Part shown: positions 61,421 through 64,000 of the stretch, piece by piece
Numbering within the stretch: position 1 is the first letter of the stretch
Layout: the number at the start of each line of letters is the position of its first letter
NCBI GenBank assembly: GCA_964542305.1
Contig: CAZITX010000006.1
Location: 1 to 64,000 of the forward strand
DNA length: 64,000 bases
Source: DMER64 sp964542305
GTDB taxonomy: Bacteria; Bacteroidota; Bacteroidia; Bacteroidales; UBA932
Direction: 5' to 3'
The notes under the pieces: model-generated
Database searches by the model: none
What the model was told of the DNA's origin: nothing
What the model saw: the letters and a program-made list of their open reading frames with translations, nothing else
Position numbers and translations under genes: made by a program

Positions 61421-62111
61421 CTACGTTCAGGGATTCAGATCCTTCCCGGTAAGAGGGAATAAACAATTTTGTCTGAATGGTTTCCATCACAGGAGGAGTG
61501 ATCCCCGTGGATTCATTTCCCATAACAACGATGCCTTCGGCAGGCAGCGAAAGGGTGTTTATGTCTGAGCCTCCTTGCAAAACGGTTCCCAATACCGGGA
61601 GTTGTGTTTCCTTCAGGAGGGGTTCCAGTGACGTATAATAAACGGGGACCCTCAGAATCGCACCCATTGTGGATTGGACTGTCTTGGAATTGTATAGATC
61701 CACACAGTCCGGGGAAGCATAAACTGCCGCAATGTTGAACCAGTCTGCCAGGCGAAGTATGGTGCCGAAATTCCCGGGATCCTGCACCCCGTCCAGTACA
61801 AGGTACAGGTTTCCTTGCTGTGGGACGGCCGGCTTGATGTCCGGAATGGCCACCACGGCCAAAGCTCCTGAAGGGGTATACTGTAACGATATACGATCCA
61901 TTTCAGTGGCAGTCACATATTCCACCACAATATCCTTTGGTGTTTCCAAAACACCTTCCTGCAGGAACAGTCTTTTGATGACATAAGGTCCGGGCGCTGC
62001 CAGCAACTCGGCAATCATTTTTTTCCCCTCTATAATAAACTCCTTTTTTTCCTGACGGAATTTCTTCTGGTTCAGGGATCTGATGGATTTTATATCGGCT
62101 TTGCTCAACAT
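61359..62111 (-). CDS. SpoU/TrmH-family RNA 2'-O-methyltransferase
   Basis: 250 aa. N-terminal RNA-recognition part (SLNQKKFRQEKKEFIIEGKKMIAELL); SPOUT knot with LVLDGVQDPGNFGTILRLADW, IVVMGNESTGI and FIPSYREGSESLNVAIAAAIVCA. The RNA target is unknown. It has a TrmH relative (rlmB) in the same window. It follows the decarboxylase gene by 4 bp and shares its tail with the flippase. Confidence 0.9.
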   Translation of the reverse strand: MLSKADIKSIRSLNQKKFRQEKKEFIIEGKKMIAELLAAPGPYVIKRLFLQEGVLETPKDIVVEYVTATEMDRISLQYTPSGALAVVAIPDIKPAVPQQGNLYLVLDGVQDPGNFGTILRLADWFNIAAVYASPDCVDLYNSKTVQSTMGAILRVPVYYTSLEPLLKETQLPVLGTVLQGGSDINTLSLPAEGIVVMGNESTGITPPVMETIQTKLFIPSYREGSESLNVAIAAAIVCAAFRRNLPPLPR

Positions 62112-62115
62112 GGTA

Positions 62116-63504
62116 TTAGTATCCCAGTACCTTTAACATGGATTTATACGTTTGTTCCTTGGAAAACAATTTGGTGTAGTATTCCCCGTCTTCTTCTCCG
62201 ATAATGACCATTTTTGGGGCCGGCATCAGGCAATGCTGTACGCCTCCGAACCCGGAGATGGATTCCTGGTAGGCCCCGGTATTGAAGAATCCTATGTAAA
62301 GCGGTTCCCCGTTCTCGTTTTTAGGAAGGAACACGGCATTGGCATGTGCTTCCGCGTTGTAGTAATCCTGGGAATCACAGGTCAAACCACCCAGGAACAC
62401 GCGTTGGTAGGGTTCGTTCCATTTGTTGATGGGCAGAAGTATAAAACGCCGTTTGATCCCCCAGGTATCGGGCAGGGTAGTCATAAAAGAAGAGTCTATC
62501 ATATACCACCTTTCCCGGTCGTTTTGTTGCTTTTCACCAAGTACCTGGTATATGTTCGCCCCGCTTTCCCCCACGGTAAACGATCCGAACTCGGTAAATA
62601 TGTCCGGTTCTTTTACATTACGACTGGCACATATGCTTTTGATCTGGGCAATGATCTCTTCTGTCATATACTCATAATCGTAATCAAAAGAAAGAGAATT
62701 TCTTACAGGAAAGCCACCTCCAAGGTTCAGGGAGTTCAGATCTTCACAAAAATTTTTAAGGTCGCAATACACGTTCACGCATTTGGCCAGTTCGTTCCAA
62801 TAATATGCGTTGTCCTGGATACCGGTATTTATGAAGAAGTGGAGCATCTTGAGTTTGAACTTGGGATTCCTTTTGATGTATTTATGGTAAAACGGGACTA
62901 CATCGCTGTAACGGATCCCCAACCGGCTGGTATAAAATTCAAATTTCGGTTCCTCTTCCGCAGCTATACGGATCCCGATCTTGCATTCTTTTTCCACGGT
63001 CTTGTCCAGGGCTTCAATTTCGGGCATGTTGTCCAATATGGAAATGGTGTTTTCCCAGCCCGAATTCATAAGATTGGCAATGTTTTCCACGTATTGCTGT
63101 TTCTTATAACCGTTGCAGATCACGTAAAGATCCTTGTCCACGATCTTTTGTTCGTAAAGCGATTCGATCAGGTTAAGATCAAATGCGGAAGAAGTTTCTA
63201 TATGGATATCGTTCTTAAGAGCTTCCTCCATCACAAATGAAAAATGAGACGATTTGGTACAGTAACAGTAATGGTATTCCGCATCGTAATCCACCTTGGC
63301 CATTGCCACGTTGAACAGTCTTTTTGCTTTCTGTATCTGTTTGCTTATCTGTGGCAGATAGTAAAACTTTAAAGGTGTTCCGTATTGCTGGATTAAATTC
63401 ATTACCGGTATGTCGTGAAACAGAAGTTCACCGTCTTCAACCCTGAATTCTTCCTGCGGAAAATCAAAACTCTGCTGTATCAGATCTATGTACTTGTTTT
63501 TCAT
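62116..63504 (-). CDS. PLP-dependent decarboxylase, fold type III (arginine-decarboxylase-like)
   Basis: 462 aa. PLP-Lys expected near AEYHYCYCTKSSHFSFV; GGGFPV phosphate loop; C-terminal active-site parts TCDSQDYYN (CDSxD motif) and YIGFFNTGAYQES. This matches the DABA/arginine/ornithine alanine-racemase-type decarboxylases. The Bacteroidota form is annotated as arginine decarboxylase and is shorter than SpeA (about 630 aa). The substrate could be arginine or a related basic amino acid. Possible polyamine synthesis. It starts 120 bp from the divergent BamA-like gene. Confidence 0.85.
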   Translation of the reverse strand: MKNKYIDLIQQSFDFPQEEFRVEDGELLFHDIPVMNLIQQYGTPLKFYYLPQISKQIQKAKRLFNVAMAKVDYDAEYHYCYCTKSSHFSFVMEEALKNDIHIETSSAFDLNLIESLYEQKIVDKDLYVICNGYKKQQYVENIANLMNSGWENTISILDNMPEIEALDKTVEKECKIGIRIAAEEEPKFEFYTSRLGIRYSDVVPFYHKYIKRNPKFKLKMLHFFINTGIQDNAYYWNELAKCVNVYCDLKNFCEDLNSLNLGGGFPVRNSLSFDYDYEYMTEEIIAQIKSICASRNVKEPDIFTEFGSFTVGESGANIYQVLGEKQQNDRERWYMIDSSFMTTLPDTWGIKRRFILLPINKWNEPYQRVFLGGLTCDSQDYYNAEAHANAVFLPKNENGEPLYIGFFNTGAYQESISGFGGVQHCLMPAPKMVIIGEEDGEYYTKLFSKEQTYKSMLKVLGY

Positions 63505-63563
63505 TTTTGAAATGTAAGTGAGTTACTTTTGCTAAAATTATACAATGTAAACGAATCGGATTG

Positions 63564-63571
63564 CAAATATA
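63564..63571 (-). promoter_or_regulatory. Possible -7 box of the decarboxylase gene
   Basis: Minus-strand TATATTTG, about 60 bases before the ATG. No clear -33 TTTG. Confidence 0.35.
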
Positions 63572-63612
63572 AAGGAATATTTACAGGTAGTATAGTATTT
63601 GTCCTTTTTTTC

Positions 63613-63620
63613 TACTTTTG
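63613..63620 (+). promoter_or_regulatory. -7 box of the BamA/TamA-like gene
   Basis: TACTTTTG, four bases before the ATG at 63625. This is the near-leaderless arrangement seen at 8963 and 12105. No convincing -33. Confidence 0.5.
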
Positions 63621-63624
63621 TATT

Positions 63625-64000
63625 ATGCGTAAAAGCCGGGGGTTTCTCATTATTTCAGTCATTTCTTTATTGCTGAATTTTATTTTATCGGGATGTGCTG
63701 CAACACGTTACGTGCCCGAAGGAGAATACCTTTTAAAAAAGAATACGGTTGAGGTTGTTCCCAGAAAAATTGTGCCCGTATCATCCCTGACTCCGTATAT
63801 CCGTCAAAAACCCAATACCAGTATAGTTTTTGGTTGGAAGGCTTTCCTGAATATTTACAGTCTGAGTCCCGAAAAAGACAACGGATGGAGCCGGTTTTTA
63901 CGCCGACTGGGTGAACCGCCTGTTGTATTTGATCCGCAGCTGATCGATTACAGCAAGAGGAATATGGATAATTACCTGACATCCCTGGGCTATTATTTTA
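63625..64000 (+). CDS. BamA/TamA-like outer membrane assembly protein (start only)
   Basis: 125 codons in the window; the gene runs off the end. Lipoprotein-like signal (LLLNFILSGC) followed by TRYVPEGEYLLKKNTVEV and SLTPYIRQKPNTSIVFGWK. This is the typical opening of Bacteroidota BamA/TamA-like proteins, with a Cys anchor followed by POTRA-like segments. A C-terminal barrel would be expected beyond the window. Divergent from the decarboxylase. Confidence 0.75.
   Translation, partial: MRKSRGFLIISVISLLLNFILSGCAATRYVPEGEYLLKKNTVEVVPRKIVPVSSLTPYIRQKPNTSIVFGWKAFLNIYSLSPEKDNGWSRFLRRLGEPPVVFDPQLIDYSKRNMDNYLTSLGYYF

Noticed and set aside
62152..63240. A 362-codon open frame opposite the PLP decarboxylase
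   Set aside because: It is the complement of a conserved enzyme, with no start-site or family support.

Overview
The window looks like a chromosomal segment of a gut-type member of the Bacteroidales (Bacteroidota). Reasons: repeated -33 TTTG / -7 TAnnTTTG promoters, few strong Shine-Dalgarno sites, and a typical gene set (S46 dipeptidyl peptidase, M16 and C69 peptidases, PCMD and carboxypeptidase-regulatory lipoproteins, SbsA-type Ig lipoprotein, TatA/TatC without TatB, PPi-type phosphofructokinase, ATP-type PEP carboxykinase). I cannot place it at genus level. Almost all of the DNA codes for protein. I see one tRNA, no rRNA, no CRISPR array and no prophage.

Layout. 1-413: two tiny hydrophobic peptide genes and a terminator. 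414-8915 (-): a surface-sugar block, rfbA-rfbB-ugd-flippase-glycosyltransferase, followed by a DPP11-like peptidase; it looks richer in GC than the rest. 8963-11938: an unusual fused amino-acid ABC transporter, a metal/cofactor-binding lipoprotein and tRNA-Thr(CGT). 12105-16239: a flavoprotein, a REP-associated tyrosine transposase (RAYT), a degenerate FAH-fold protein and a DnaQ-like nuclease, all interleaved with REP/REPIN repeats. 16240-22736: dnaN, an lpxB-MGMT fusion, surE, gap, a glycosyltransferase and a methyltransferase. 22717-28616: M16 and C69 peptidases and NfeD. 28594-39779 (-): one tight run recQ-ligA-fprA-rel-Ig lipoprotein-barrel-ispG. 39874-44030: pckA, PPi-PFK, maf and kdsC. 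44075-48450: a large lipoprotein, a fucose-isomerase-fold protein and a DUF3467 protein. 48517-61420 (+): valS, PCMD lipoprotein, thioesterase, tatA, tatC, WG-repeat protein, ABC-F, rlmB and flippase, mostly overlapping or nearly so. 61359-64000: SpoU methylase, a PLP decarboxylase and the start of a BamA/TamA-type protein.

The most interesting signal is a REPIN-RAYT system. Hairpin pairs about 105-107 bp long, made of two inverted 20-21 bp REP arms, occur at five gene borders. Four of the five have exactly 65 bp between the arms. One pair lies on each side of the RAYT gene; three pairs of a second arm family lie in the rfb block. A third family occurs as single or looser copies, one of which supplies the -33 element of the tRNA-Thr promoter. 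All three families share an inner TKGCGCNG head. The arms are translated as the ends of neighbouring proteins in different frames.

Other points of interest: divergent genes whose -7 boxes face each other across 1-11 bp; several near-leaderless genes; short in-frame tandem repeats inside otherwise conserved enzymes; an LpxB fused to a DNA-repair alkyltransferase; a Rel protein with a broken hydrolase motif; and a solute-binding domain with its lobes in reversed order.
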